Assembly (NCBI GenBank): GCA_027729635.1
Contig: JAQCEM010000005.1
Location: forward strand, 18,489-82,488
Length of the DNA stretch: 64,000 bases
Source: Casp-actino8 sp001510335
Lineage (GTDB): Bacteria; Actinomycetota; Acidimicrobiia; Acidimicrobiales; Ilumatobacteraceae
Reading direction: 5' to 3'
Part shown: in pieces, positions 25,487 through 33,883 of the stretch
Position numbering within the stretch: position 1 is the stretch's first letter
How the letters are laid out: every line of letters begins with the position of its first letter
The notes under the pieces: model-generated
Told to the model about the DNA's origin: nothing
Seen by the model: only the letters and a program-made list of their open reading frames with translations
Databases searched by the model: none
Position numbers and translations under genes: made by a program

Positions 25487-27871
25487 GTGATTTCCGAAAA
25501 TCTTCGTGGCAAACGCATCGCAGTCACCGGCGCAACCGGCTTTGTGGGCACTGCCCTCGTTGAACGACTGCTCTTCAGCGTCCCTGATTGTGAAGTCGTT
25601 TTGCTCGTTCGTAACGGTCGTCGCACCGCCGCGGCCGAACGCGTGCGCCGCGAGATTTTCAAGAATGATGCATTTGATCGCCTGCGTGCTGCCTTTGGAC
25701 CCGATTTCGACGCCACGATGAAACGTCGCGTCAGCGTTGTTGCTGGAGACGTCGGAACTGACGGACTTGGATTGTCAGAGGAAGATGCCAAAACGTTTGC
25801 CTCATGCGACACCATCATCCACTCGGCCGCAAGTGTTTCATTTGACTCGCCGCTCGACAGTGCTGTCGAGGTCAACTTGCTCGGACCGATGCGAATCGCT
25901 GAATTAGTCAATCGTGTTGGTCCGCGCACAGATGGAACTTTTCCACACCTCGTTGCAGTGAGTACGTGTTACGTCGCTGGCAACCGTCGCGGCACTGCGC
26001 CCGAACAACTAGTAAGTGCTGGACCATTTGATATTGGGCTCAACTGGAAAACCGAAGTCAGTGCAGCACGTCGTTTACGTGGCGACGCCGAAGCAGCTAG
26101 TCGTATGCCCGATCAATTGCAGAAATTTCGTGTTGCTGCGCGGTCAGAACTTGGTGCCGCCGGTGCACCCGCCCTCGCCGAAAAGACCGAACAAAACCGT
26201 GAACGATGGGTAAAAGACCAACTCGTTGAAGCGGGTCGTTCACGCGCCGCAAGTGTCGGCTGGCCCGACGCTTATGCGTTCACCAAGGCTTTAGGCGAAC
26301 AAGCACTTCACGAAACGAAGGGCGATGTGCCAGTCAGCATTGTGCGACCTTCAATTATTGAGTCCGCGTTAGCCGAACCATCACCGGGTTGGATTCGTGG
26401 TTTCCGTATGGCCGAACCAGTCATCATCTCGTATGCCCGCGGTTTACTTGATCAATTCCCCGGTGTACCAGAAGGAACCGTTGACGTTATTCCGGTTGAC
26501 ATCGTGGTTGCCGCAATCATTGCGGTCGCGGCGCTAGGTCCAAAAGATGCACCGCACATCACTCAAGTCGCCAGTGGTTCAACCAATCCCCTGAAGTACC
26601 GAACACTCGTTGACAATGTGCGGGATTGGTTCACCGAACACCCCATCTACGACTCTGAAGGTCAACCCTTCGTTGTCGCCGACTGGAAATTCCCAGGTCG
26701 TGGCAAAGTTGAAAAGCAACTCACGCGCGCCAAGAGCATCATCACGAAGAGTGAAAAAGTTTTGCAAGCGCTCCCCTTACGCGGAACACAAGCCGACTGG
26801 TCGGCAAAGCTTGAGGATAGGCGCGGCGATGTTGAGCGAGCCCTTGAATACGTCGAGCTCTATGGCTTGTACACCGAGTGCGAAGCGATCTATTCGGTTG
26901 ACAATCTTCTCGCAATCAATGATCAACTTGATGCGCATGATCGCGCCACTTTTTGCCTTGATCCTCGAGTTGTTCATTGGCCCACCTACATCTCGACCAT
27001 TCACCTTCCGTCGATTGTCTTGCATAGCCGCGTCAAGACAACACCAGGCAAGAGCACGCTCAATCGCAGCGATCGTCTACGCAGGCAAATCCTTGATCCC
27101 AAACGCCATGTCGCTGCCTTTGACCTTGAGAACACGCTGATCTCAAGCAACGTGGTTGAGAGCTATTCATGGCTTGCGACACGTCGACTCAATTCACCAG
27201 AACGGGTGCGTTATGTCTTGCGCACAATGAGGGAAGCACCCAACTTGTTGTCGATGGATCGTAAAGATCGATCTGACTTCTTGCGTTACTTCTATCGCCG
27301 TTACGAAGATGCTCCGGTTGAACAGATTGAAGAAGACTCACGTGAGTTGCTCGCACAACTCATTATGACCAAGAGTTTCCCGGCCGGCCTTCGTCGTGTT
27401 CGTGAGCATCGCGCACTTGGTCACCGCACAATCTTGATTACTGGTGCTATGAGCTTTGCCGTTGAAGGTCTGCGACCACTCTTCGATGAAATCGTCGCCG
27501 CCGAAATGACGATTCGCCCCGATGGCACTTACTCAGGCGAACTCGCCAAAGTTCCGCCTACTGGTGAAACACGCGCCCAAGTGTTGGCCGACTATTGCGC
27601 TGCCGAGGGTCTTCGCCTTGAAGAGTCAATTGCCTACGCCGATTCCAGTAGCGACCTTCCGATGCTTGAAGCAGTGGGGTTCCCAGTTGCTGTGAATCCA
27701 GAAACACGGCTTGCAGCTATCGCTCGCAAACGCGGGTGGCTCGTTGAGAACTGGGAAAAGTCGCCAGGTGGTCCTCGCCCACGACTTCCACTCGGACCAA
27801 TGATGTCTGAACGTGAACAAAGACGTTTCTCGGTTCGTAATGGACGCAATTCGTATAGGTCGTCAAAGTGA
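25487..27871 (+). CDS. Fatty acyl-CoA reductase-like SDR fused to a HAD-IB phosphatase-like domain
   Basis: A 794-residue fusion. Residues 10-350 are an extended SDR of the fatty acyl-CoA reductase type, with cofactor motif GATGFVG (15-21), ST at 159-160 and catalytic Y263/K267 in YAFTK, plus an 80-residue insertion before the YxxxK. Residues 350-520 resemble the reductase C-terminal (male-sterility-like) region. Residues 540-760 are a HAD-IB domain: motif I at 546-550 reads DLENT, so the second acidic residue of the canonical DxDxT is Glu; motif II is the T in LITG (652); motif IV is ADSSSD (719-723). Such a protein could reduce acyl-CoA or acyl-thioester to aldehyde or alcohol and hydrolyse a phosphate ester; coupling of the two is inferred. 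GTG start, probably leaderless. First gene of the operon. Confidence 0.8.
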   Translation: MISENLRGKRIAVTGATGFVGTALVERLLFSVPDCEVVLLVRNGRRTAAAERVRREIFKNDAFDRLRAAFGPDFDATMKRRVSVVAGDVGTDGLGLSEEDAKTFASCDTIIHSAASVSFDSPLDSAVEVNLLGPMRIAELVNRVGPRTDGTFPHLVAVSTCYVAGNRRGTAPEQLVSAGPFDIGLNWKTEVSAARRLRGDAEAASRMPDQLQKFRVAARSELGAAGAPALAEKTEQNRERWVKDQLVEAGRSRAASVGWPDAYAFTKALGEQALHETKGDVPVSIVRPSIIESALAEPSPGWIRGFRMAEPVIISYARGLLDQFPGVPEGTVDVIPVDIVVAAIIAVAALGPKDAPHITQVASGSTNPLKYRTLVDNVRDWFTEHPIYDSEGQPFVVADWKFPGRGKVEKQLTRAKSIITKSEKVLQALPLRGTQADWSAKLEDRRGDVERALEYVELYGLYTECEAIYSVDNLLAINDQLDAHDRATFCLDPRVVHWPTYISTIHLPSIVLHSRVKTTPGKSTLNRSDRLRRQILDPKRHVAAFDLENTLISSNVVESYSWLATRRLNSPERVRYVLRTMREAPNLLSMDRKDRSDFLRYFYRRYEDAPVEQIEEDSRELLAQLIMTKSFPAGLRRVREHRALGHRTILITGAMSFAVEGLRPLFDEIVAAEMTIRPDGTYSGELAKVPPTGETRAQVLADYCAAEGLRLEESIAYADSSSDLPMLEAVGFPVAVNPETRLAAIARKRGWLVENWEKSPGGPRPRLPLGPMMSEREQRRFSVRNGRNSYRSSK

Positions 27872-27884
27872 AACGGTCGACGAA

Positions 27885-29108
27885 ATGAAAGCACTCAAGA
27901 TTTCCCGCAAGACCGCCAAGTTTGCTGTTGCTCGTTTGATGAGTCCAGTGAGCACGATTGGTGCCGCCAAGTTTGGACCATTGTCATTGGTCAACGAGTC
28001 TGCGCCAACAATGCCCAACGCCGAAGGTTGGCACCGCATTCAGCCACGTCTCACCGGCATTTGTGGCAGTGACCTTTCACTAGTTGAAGGTCATGCTTCG
28101 ACATATTTTGATGACTGGGTGTCTTTCCCATTCGTTCCGGGTCACGAAGTTGTGGCCAATTGCGATGATGGACGTCGTGTCGTTCTTGAACCAGTACTTG
28201 GTCATGCCTGTCGCGGTTTACCGTTACCTTTTGAAGGTGCTGCACCTGGCGACGGCGATGACTACGCCCATCTTGTTGGCGGACACCTTGAACCCGGCAT
28301 TCAAACTGGATTTTGTACATCAACGGGCGGAGGTTGGGCAACCGAACTCATCGCTCACGACAGCCAACTTCATGAAGTGCCCGACAGCATGTCCGATGAG
28401 CAAGCAGTGCTTGTTGAACCAGCAGCCGGCGGCATCCACGCTGCTCTTGCCACTTGGCCCGCAGTGCAAGCAGCAATTCAACGTGGCGAAACTCCAATCG
28501 TTGCTGTGCTCGGTGCAGGTTCTATGGGACTGTGCGCTGTTGCTGGCCTGCGTCGTTACGTTCCACAAGTACGCATCATTGTTGGGGCGCGCTATCCGCA
28601 CCAACAAGCATTCGCGCGATCACTAGGCGCCGACGTTGTCGTGCCGGCCGCCGAACTAGCGCGTGCAGTACGACGCGAATCGAGCGGACACATTGTTGGC
28701 GACTATTTGTCGGGCGGATGTCATGCAACGATCGACGCAGTTGGTTCATCAGACAGCATCATGGATTGCCTGAAGTTCACTCGTCCTCGTGGTCGTGTTG
28801 TTTTACTTGGTATGCCTGCAGTTGTTTCGCTTGATCTCACCGGATTGTGGCATCGCGAGACCGCTCTTATTGGCGCCTACACCTACGGAACCGAATCAAT
28901 GCCTGATGGCACCAAGCGCCACACTTTCGATCTCGCCATTGAAACTGCTGCCGATTGCCAACTCAACCGTCTTGTCTCGGCGACGTATCGCTTAGACGAT
29001 TATCAAAATGCCCTTGCCCACGCCGCTGGAGCCGGTCGTCGTGGTGCAGTCAAGATCGTGTTCGACTTACGTGCGTCTGACGCTCGTAACAAGAAGGAGA
29101 CAAACTAA
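27885..29108 (+). CDS. Zinc-type medium-chain alcohol dehydrogenase
   Basis: MDR-superfamily dehydrogenase, 407 residues from the ATG at 27885, 13 bases after the reductase/HAD stop. The catalytic zinc site is visible at GICGSDLSLVEGH and PGHEVVAN, and the Rossmann motif at VLGAGSMGLCAVAGL. The structural zinc loop is degenerate: only one Cys (HACRGLPLPF) remains of the usual four, and an insertion with GDGDDYAHLVGG follows. The N-terminal Lys/Arg-rich 25 residues are unusual. The frame extends upstream to 27813 inside the previous gene, which I discount. The stop overlaps the next gene's ATG (TAATG), so translation is coupled. In this operon it could oxidise or reduce an alcohol or aldehyde linked to the acyl reductase. 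Confidence 0.85.
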   Translation: MKALKISRKTAKFAVARLMSPVSTIGAAKFGPLSLVNESAPTMPNAEGWHRIQPRLTGICGSDLSLVEGHASTYFDDWVSFPFVPGHEVVANCDDGRRVVLEPVLGHACRGLPLPFEGAAPGDGDDYAHLVGGHLEPGIQTGFCTSTGGGWATELIAHDSQLHEVPDSMSDEQAVLVEPAAGGIHAALATWPAVQAAIQRGETPIVAVLGAGSMGLCAVAGLRRYVPQVRIIVGARYPHQQAFARSLGADVVVPAAELARAVRRESSGHIVGDYLSGGCHATIDAVGSSDSIMDCLKFTRPRGRVVLLGMPAVVSLDLTGLWHRETALIGAYTYGTESMPDGTKRHTFDLAIETAADCQLNRLVSATYRLDDYQNALAHAAGAGRRGAVKIVFDLRASDARNKKETN

Positions 29109-30694
29109 TGCCCCGTCCCGGATTTGTCCTTGAAGTCGACAAGTCGACTCCCCCCATTCTTTTTTGGCGTGGAGAAAACTTCTCATTAGAAAAGTTGCCC
29201 GCTGGTCGCAGTCGAGTGGTCTATGCGCCAGAACCATTGCCCGCAATTGAAGATGTTGATGGTGCGATTCGTCATGCATTGCTCAACCCCATCGAGCAAG
29301 ATCCGTTGCCCGAGCAATTGTTCCCGGGAATGAAGCTCACTATCGCTTTTGACGATGTCAGTTTGCCGCTTCCGAAAATGCAGCGCCCCGACATTCGTCA
29401 ACGGGTCATTGAGGCAGTTCTTGATATGGCAGCCGGTGCTGGCGTCGACGATGTTCACATCATCTCGGCACTGGCCTTACATCGCCGTATGACTGAAGAC
29501 GAACTGCGCCACGCTGTTGGCGACCGTGTGTATGACGCCTTCGCACCTCGCGGAACGCTGTACCAACACGACGCTGAAGATCCCGAGAACTTGTCGTATC
29601 TTGGCACGACTCCTCACGGTGAAGATGTTGAAATTAACAAGCGAGCCGCCGAAAGCGATTTGCTTGTGTACGTCAACATCAACCTGGTCGCCATGGACGG
29701 TGGTTGGAAGAGCACGGCAACCGGTTTGTCGTCGTACAAGTCGCTACGCCACCACCACAATCCCGAGACCATGATTCATTCCCGCAGTTTCATGGATCAG
29801 CATCGCAGTGAATTGCATAAGAGCAACTGGCGCATGGGCAAGGTGCTTCTTGACAGCGGCGTGAAGGTCTTCCAGATTGAGACAACTCTCAATACCGACA
29901 CTTTCCCATCACCGTTTGGTTTTTTGGCTAAGCGCGAATGGGAATGGAAGCCCTCAGATCGCATGACCTTCTTGGCTTCGACGAAAGCCCTGAATCGCAC
30001 ACCAACCCGTTTGGCTCGCAAGATCTTTCATTCAATTGAGGCCCCGCACCAGATGACCAGCGTGCAGGCCGGCGATGTTGAAGCCGTGCACCGCATCACC
30101 ACCGAGCATGTGTACAAACAGCAACTCGTTGAAGTGAAGGGTCAAACCGACATTTTGACATTGGGTATCCCCTACATCAGCCCGTACAACGTGCACTCAA
30201 TTCTGAACCCCATCTTGGTGATGTGCATGGGTCTTGGTTACTACTTCAACATGTACAAGGGAATGCCGCTAGTGCGTGAGGGCGGAGTCATCATCATGAC
30301 GCACCCGACCCAACCCGATTTCCACCCAGTTCATCATCCTTCGTACATCGATTTCTTCGAACAAGTCCTTGCCGATACAACTGATCCGCATGTGATGTCA
30401 CAGAAGTGGGAAAAGCAGTACGCCGAAGACGAGTGGTACAAGCACTTGTACCGCACCACCTACGCCTACCACGGAGTCCACCCCTTCTACATGTGGTATT
30501 GGGGCAGCCATGCATTGAAGCATTGCAGTCGCATCATCATTGTTGGTGGCGACCCCAAGACTGTTCGCCGCCTCGGTTTTGTTCCTGCTTCGACAATGGA
30601 CGACGCCTTAGAAATTGCCAGCGACGTCGTTGGTCGTGCACCAACCATTACCCACCTTCATGCGCCGCCTTTGATGGTGGCCGACGTTTCGTGA
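29108..30694 (+). CDS. LarA-like (DUF2088) protein, nickel-pincer racemase relative
   Basis: A 528-residue member of the lactate racemase LarA superfamily. The N-terminal segment has FDDVSLPLPKMQRPDIR and ALHRRMTEDEL, corresponding to the DDxTRxxP and histidine-containing HRxxT motifs of LarA. DGGWKSTATG provides a G-G-x-K lysine where LarA attaches the nickel-pincer cofactor, followed by a histidine cluster RHHHNPE. It is about 100 residues longer than typical LarA. No larB, larC or larE gene for cofactor synthesis is in the window. AAGGAGA precedes the ATG, which overlaps the preceding stop. Substrate is unknown; the family includes racemases and epimerases of 2-hydroxyacids and sugar acids. 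The lipid-type neighbours suggest a hydroxy-acyl or polyol substrate (inference). Confidence 0.78.
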   Translation: MPRPGFVLEVDKSTPPILFWRGENFSLEKLPAGRSRVVYAPEPLPAIEDVDGAIRHALLNPIEQDPLPEQLFPGMKLTIAFDDVSLPLPKMQRPDIRQRVIEAVLDMAAGAGVDDVHIISALALHRRMTEDELRHAVGDRVYDAFAPRGTLYQHDAEDPENLSYLGTTPHGEDVEINKRAAESDLLVYVNINLVAMDGGWKSTATGLSSYKSLRHHHNPETMIHSRSFMDQHRSELHKSNWRMGKVLLDSGVKVFQIETTLNTDTFPSPFGFLAKREWEWKPSDRMTFLASTKALNRTPTRLARKIFHSIEAPHQMTSVQAGDVEAVHRITTEHVYKQQLVEVKGQTDILTLGIPYISPYNVHSILNPILVMCMGLGYYFNMYKGMPLVREGGVIIMTHPTQPDFHPVHHPSYIDFFEQVLADTTDPHVMSQKWEKQYAEDEWYKHLYRTTYAYHGVHPFYMWYWGSHALKHCSRIIIVGGDPKTVRRLGFVPASTMDDALEIASDVVGRAPTITHLHAPPLMVADVS

Positions 30695-30707
30695 TTCGGA
30701 ATTTGTA

Positions 30708-31730
30708 ATGGCTCGCGACGACGCACCCTGGAAACCAAGCAACCTTGCCAAAGCCGCGCGCATTGGCGAGTTAGTTGAACGCATTACCCACCCCATCGCC
30801 AAGCGCACCTACCGCAAAGGGTTTCCGTATTTGCCTCCGACGATTCCACTCGGAGTTGAAGTACCAGAAGACGAGCCAACGCTTGGCGCCGACTACGACA
30901 CTGATTGGGCGCGTCGCTCATCGGCCAAGTTTGTACGTCAGGGCCTCGTCAATGGACCCATTCGCCTTGCTGTTCGAGGATTAGCTAGTCCCAAGGTGTA
31001 CGGCGTTGACCGTTTGCACGATCTCGCGCAACTTAAAGATCCCCCACCGCTGATCTTTACGCCGAATCACCATTCGCATCTTGATACCGCAGTCATGGCA
31101 GTCGCTGTACCTGAACCTTGGCGTTCGAAACTGGTTGTCGCAGCAGCTGCTGACTATTTCTTCGACAAACGTTGGAAAGCAACCGTGGCGGCCTTGACGC
31201 TTAACGCAATCCCAATTGATCGCGAAGTTACGGGTCGTAAATCTTCAGACATGATCAAAGAACTCATTGAAGATGGCTGGAGTTTGATGATCTATCCCGA
31301 AGGCGGCCGCTCGCCCGACGGTTGGGGTCAAGATTTCAAAGGCGGTGCTGCGTATTTGTCTGCGCGCACTGGCGCAGCCGTTGTCCCCGTCTTTATTGAC
31401 GGAACCGGCGCACTCTTTGGCAAGGGGATGAAGCGTCCGAAGATCGGGACAACAAAAGTTGTTTTCGGTGCTCCAATGCGGGCCCTTGAAGACGAGAACA
31501 CCCGCCGGTTCTCAGCCCGCATTGAAGCGGAAGTCGCCGAACTCGGCGATGAATCACTCACTGATTTTTGGACGGCACGTCAACGTTCGGCCCGCAACGA
31601 GAGCACGAAATTGACGGGCCCTGAGTACACAGGTTGGCGTCGTCAGTGGGCGTTATCAGAACGCCGTGAAATGGGAACCGCTGGACTACGTCGCCGTCAA
31701 AAGCGCCGCTGGCCCGACATCGGCAACTAG
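30708..31730 (+). CDS. PlsC-like 1-acyl-glycerol-phosphate acyltransferase family
   Basis: Acyltransferase of the PlsC/LPLAT superfamily, 340 residues. The catalytic HX4D motif is in NHHSHLDTAV. The phosphate-binding block is IYPEGGRSPDG, and the AIPIDR segment lies between. The first 90 residues (basic, with FPYLPPTIPLG) are longer than in minimal PlsC. No clear signal peptide; membrane association is expected from the family. It is 13 bases after the LarA-like gene and ends the operon. Together with the HAD domain of the first gene it recalls the HAD-PlsC fusion at 48678-50114. The acyl donor could be acyl-CoA and the acceptor an alcohol or phosphate ester generated by the other enzymes (inference). 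Confidence 0.85.
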   Translation: MARDDAPWKPSNLAKAARIGELVERITHPIAKRTYRKGFPYLPPTIPLGVEVPEDEPTLGADYDTDWARRSSAKFVRQGLVNGPIRLAVRGLASPKVYGVDRLHDLAQLKDPPPLIFTPNHHSHLDTAVMAVAVPEPWRSKLVVAAAADYFFDKRWKATVAALTLNAIPIDREVTGRKSSDMIKELIEDGWSLMIYPEGGRSPDGWGQDFKGGAAYLSARTGAAVVPVFIDGTGALFGKGMKRPKIGTTKVVFGAPMRALEDENTRRFSARIEAEVAELGDESLTDFWTARQRSARNESTKLTGPEYTGWRRQWALSERREMGTAGLRRRQKRRWPDIGN

Positions 31731-31743
31731 AACCGCATTTTCA

Positions 31744-31802
31744 TTGTGATTCTGGTGTCGTTTGACTTGGTAATACCAAACTAAAACACACCAGAATCAC
31801 AA
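31744..31802. terminator. Long near-perfect hairpin between convergent genes
   Basis: A 15-base arm TTGTGATTCTGGTGT (31744-31758) pairs exactly with 31788-31802. Inside, GTTT/AAAC and TTGGT/ACCAA continue the stem around an AAT loop. The whole 13-75 bp gap between two convergent genes is taken up by this structure. It has no U-tract on either side, so it is a bidirectional terminator only by position and shape. Confidence 0.6.
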
Positions 31803-31805
31803 GGA

Positions 31806-32384
31806 TCAGGGCTTGGGTGTTTTGGTTTGTGCGGGGATGTTGATTTCATCACCCGGCAAAATCACTACTGATGCATCGACCCAGCCGTTAGAAGCAATCA
31901 AAGCCGATACTTCAACACCCCACTTGTCAGCGATACGCGACAAGCAACAGTCCCCTTCAACAACGGTGTACTTACCTTGACCAGGATCAGGTCCAGGCGA
32001 CGTCGTCTCGGTGGGAATCGGCAAACCCGGCAAAGTTGTGGTCTGAGTGGCCGATGGTGGAATCAAAATATTCTTACCAATAGTCAGCGGGTGCATCACA
32101 CCTTCGGGCCAGTTGTTGTAACTTGCCAACTCATCAGGAGCAATTCCAAATTTGCCCGCAATTCCGTACACCGAATCTCCAGCCACAATCGTGTAGCTGA
32201 TTGCTGGCGGAAGTGTGTTCGCGGGGTCAACTGTGGTGACAACTGACGGTGGCGTTGTTGCGTAGTTCGTCGATGTGAGTGGACGCAATGTCGTCACCGA
32301 TGACCCAGGGTCACTACCGCAAGAACTCAACAGAGCCATTGCTCCAAAGCCACCAGACAAAAAGATCATTCGAAGACGTAACAC
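31806..32384 (-). CDS. LysM-repeat lipoprotein
   Basis: Predicted exported lipoprotein with two LysM domains. The proposed GTG start at 32384 gives a signal peptide with an arginine-containing N-region (LRLRMIFLSGG) and lipobox LLSSC. After a Ser/Thr/Pro linker come LysM 1 (YTIVAGDSVYGIAGKFGIAP) and LysM 2 (YTVVEGDCCLSRIADKWGVE), ending soon after DEINIP. LysM modules bind N-acetylglucosamine-containing glycans, so an attachment to peptidoglycan is expected. The second repeat has an unusual Cys-Cys pair. The frame is open to 32540 but that would run into gltD and hide the signal sequence. It has no catalytic domain. Confidence 0.8.
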   Translation of the reverse strand: MLRLRMIFLSGGFGAMALLSSCGSDPGSSVTTLRPLTSTNYATTPPSVVTTVDPANTLPPAISYTIVAGDSVYGIAGKFGIAPDELASYNNWPEGVMHPLTIGKNILIPPSATQTTTLPGLPIPTETTSPGPDPGQGKYTVVEGDCCLSRIADKWGVEVSALIASNGWVDASVVILPGDEINIPAQTKTPKP

Positions 32385-32431
32385 GCCCTTCAATCTAGAT
32401 CGCCTCGATACCCCGAACATGGCAGGTTGCA

Positions 32432-33883
32432 TTAAACGAGTGGTCGAGCTGACGGCAAGACTGGTGCCGGCAAGGTGGTTTCGCCCATCAAATAAGCGTC
32501 CACACCCGCTGCACAGGCTCGACCTTCGGCGATTGCCCACACGATGAGGCTTTGTCCACGTCCCATGTCGCCAGCCACAAATACGCCTGACACATTCGAC
32601 ATGTACACATCGTTGCGCTGAACATTGCCCCGCTCATCGAGTTCAACACCCAACTTGTCGAGCCATGAACCCTTTTCGGGGCCAACGAACCCCATGGCCA
32701 AGAAGACGTAGTCAGCGGGCAATTCACGATCGCTGCCTTCGACCTTGACGAACTTGCCGTCTTTCATTTCAACTTCGTGAATCAACAAGGCGCGCACGTT
32801 GCCCGAACCATCATCAATAAAGCGTTCGGTATTTACGCTGAACAAGCGCTCTCCGCCCTCTTCGTGAGCCGACGTCACTTTGTACACCATGGCGAATTGT
32901 GGCCAAGGATTCGCTCCGCCGCGCTTCTCGGGTGGTTGCGGCATGATTTCAAGTTGAGTCACCGACGCAGCACCTTGACGATGCGAAGTTCCCAGACAGT
33001 CGGCGCCAGTATCGCCACCACCGATGATGATGACGTGTTTGCCTGCAACATTGATGGGTGAAGTTTCAATGTCACCGTGCTGCACTTTGTTCGCCAATGG
33101 CAAGTACTCCATGGCTTGATAAATGCCAGTCAATTCGCGCCCAGGCACCGAAAGATCGCGCCATGCAGTTGCGCCGCACGCCAAGACCACCGAGTCGTAC
33201 GTTGCCATCAGTACATCAATGTCAATGTTTTGACCGACGATTGCATTGGTTCTGAACTCAGTTCCTTCTGCTTCCATTTGCGCGACACGACGATCAACAT
33301 GACGCTTTTCCATTTTGAATTCGGGAATGCCATAACGCAGCAATCCACCAATTCGATCAGCGCGCTCAAGTACAACTACTTCATGTCCAGCGCGGGTGAG
33401 TTGTTGTGCAACTGCCAGCCCTGCGGGACCCGATCCAATAACTGCAACCCGCTTTCCAGTTTTCACACTGGGCATTTGCGGAATAACCCAACCCTCGTCC
33501 CAAGCGCGATCAATAATTTCAACTTCCACTTGCTTAATTGCGACGGGGTTTGAGTTGATCCCCAAAACACAAGCCGATTCGCACGGGGCTGGGCACAGCC
33601 GACCCGTGAATTCTGGAAAGTTGTTCGTGGCGTGCAAACGTTCAATCGCGTCTTTCCAGTGATTGCGATAGACAAGATCGTTCCAGTCGGGAATCAAGTT
33701 GCCAAGCGGGCAACCGTTATTACAGAACGGAATACCACAATCCATACAACGACCTGCTTGACGATTGAGTTCGTCAGCATCAAAAGGTTCGTACACCTCT
33801 TTCCAGTCACGCAAGCGCACCGACACGGGCCGATGGCTCGGGCTTTGGCGCTCCCATTTCAAAAATCCGGTTGTCTCACCCAC
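32432..33883 (-). CDS. gltD: Glutamate synthase (NADPH) small subunit
   Basis: Beta subunit that passes electrons from NADPH through FAD and Fe-S clusters to the large subunit. The N-terminal cysteine clusters are CMDCGIPFCNNGCPLGN and CPAPCESACVLG. FAD-binding GSGPAGLAVAQQL and NADPH-binding GGGDTGADCLG motifs follow, with the C-terminal FVAGDMGRGQSLIVWA. Length 483 is normal. The GTG start overlaps the gltB stop by eight bases, with GGAGGTG upstream, so the two subunits are coupled. Confidence 0.96.
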   Translation of the reverse strand: MGETTGFLKWERQSPSHRPVSVRLRDWKEVYEPFDADELNRQAGRCMDCGIPFCNNGCPLGNLIPDWNDLVYRNHWKDAIERLHATNNFPEFTGRLCPAPCESACVLGINSNPVAIKQVEVEIIDRAWDEGWVIPQMPSVKTGKRVAVIGSGPAGLAVAQQLTRAGHEVVVLERADRIGGLLRYGIPEFKMEKRHVDRRVAQMEAEGTEFRTNAIVGQNIDIDVLMATYDSVVLACGATAWRDLSVPGRELTGIYQAMEYLPLANKVQHGDIETSPINVAGKHVIIIGGGDTGADCLGTSHRQGAASVTQLEIMPQPPEKRGGANPWPQFAMVYKVTSAHEEGGERLFSVNTERFIDDGSGNVRALLIHEVEMKDGKFVKVEGSDRELPADYVFLAMGFVGPEKGSWLDKLGVELDERGNVQRNDVYMSNVSGVFVAGDMGRGQSLIVWAIAEGRACAAGVDAYLMGETTLPAPVLPSARPLV

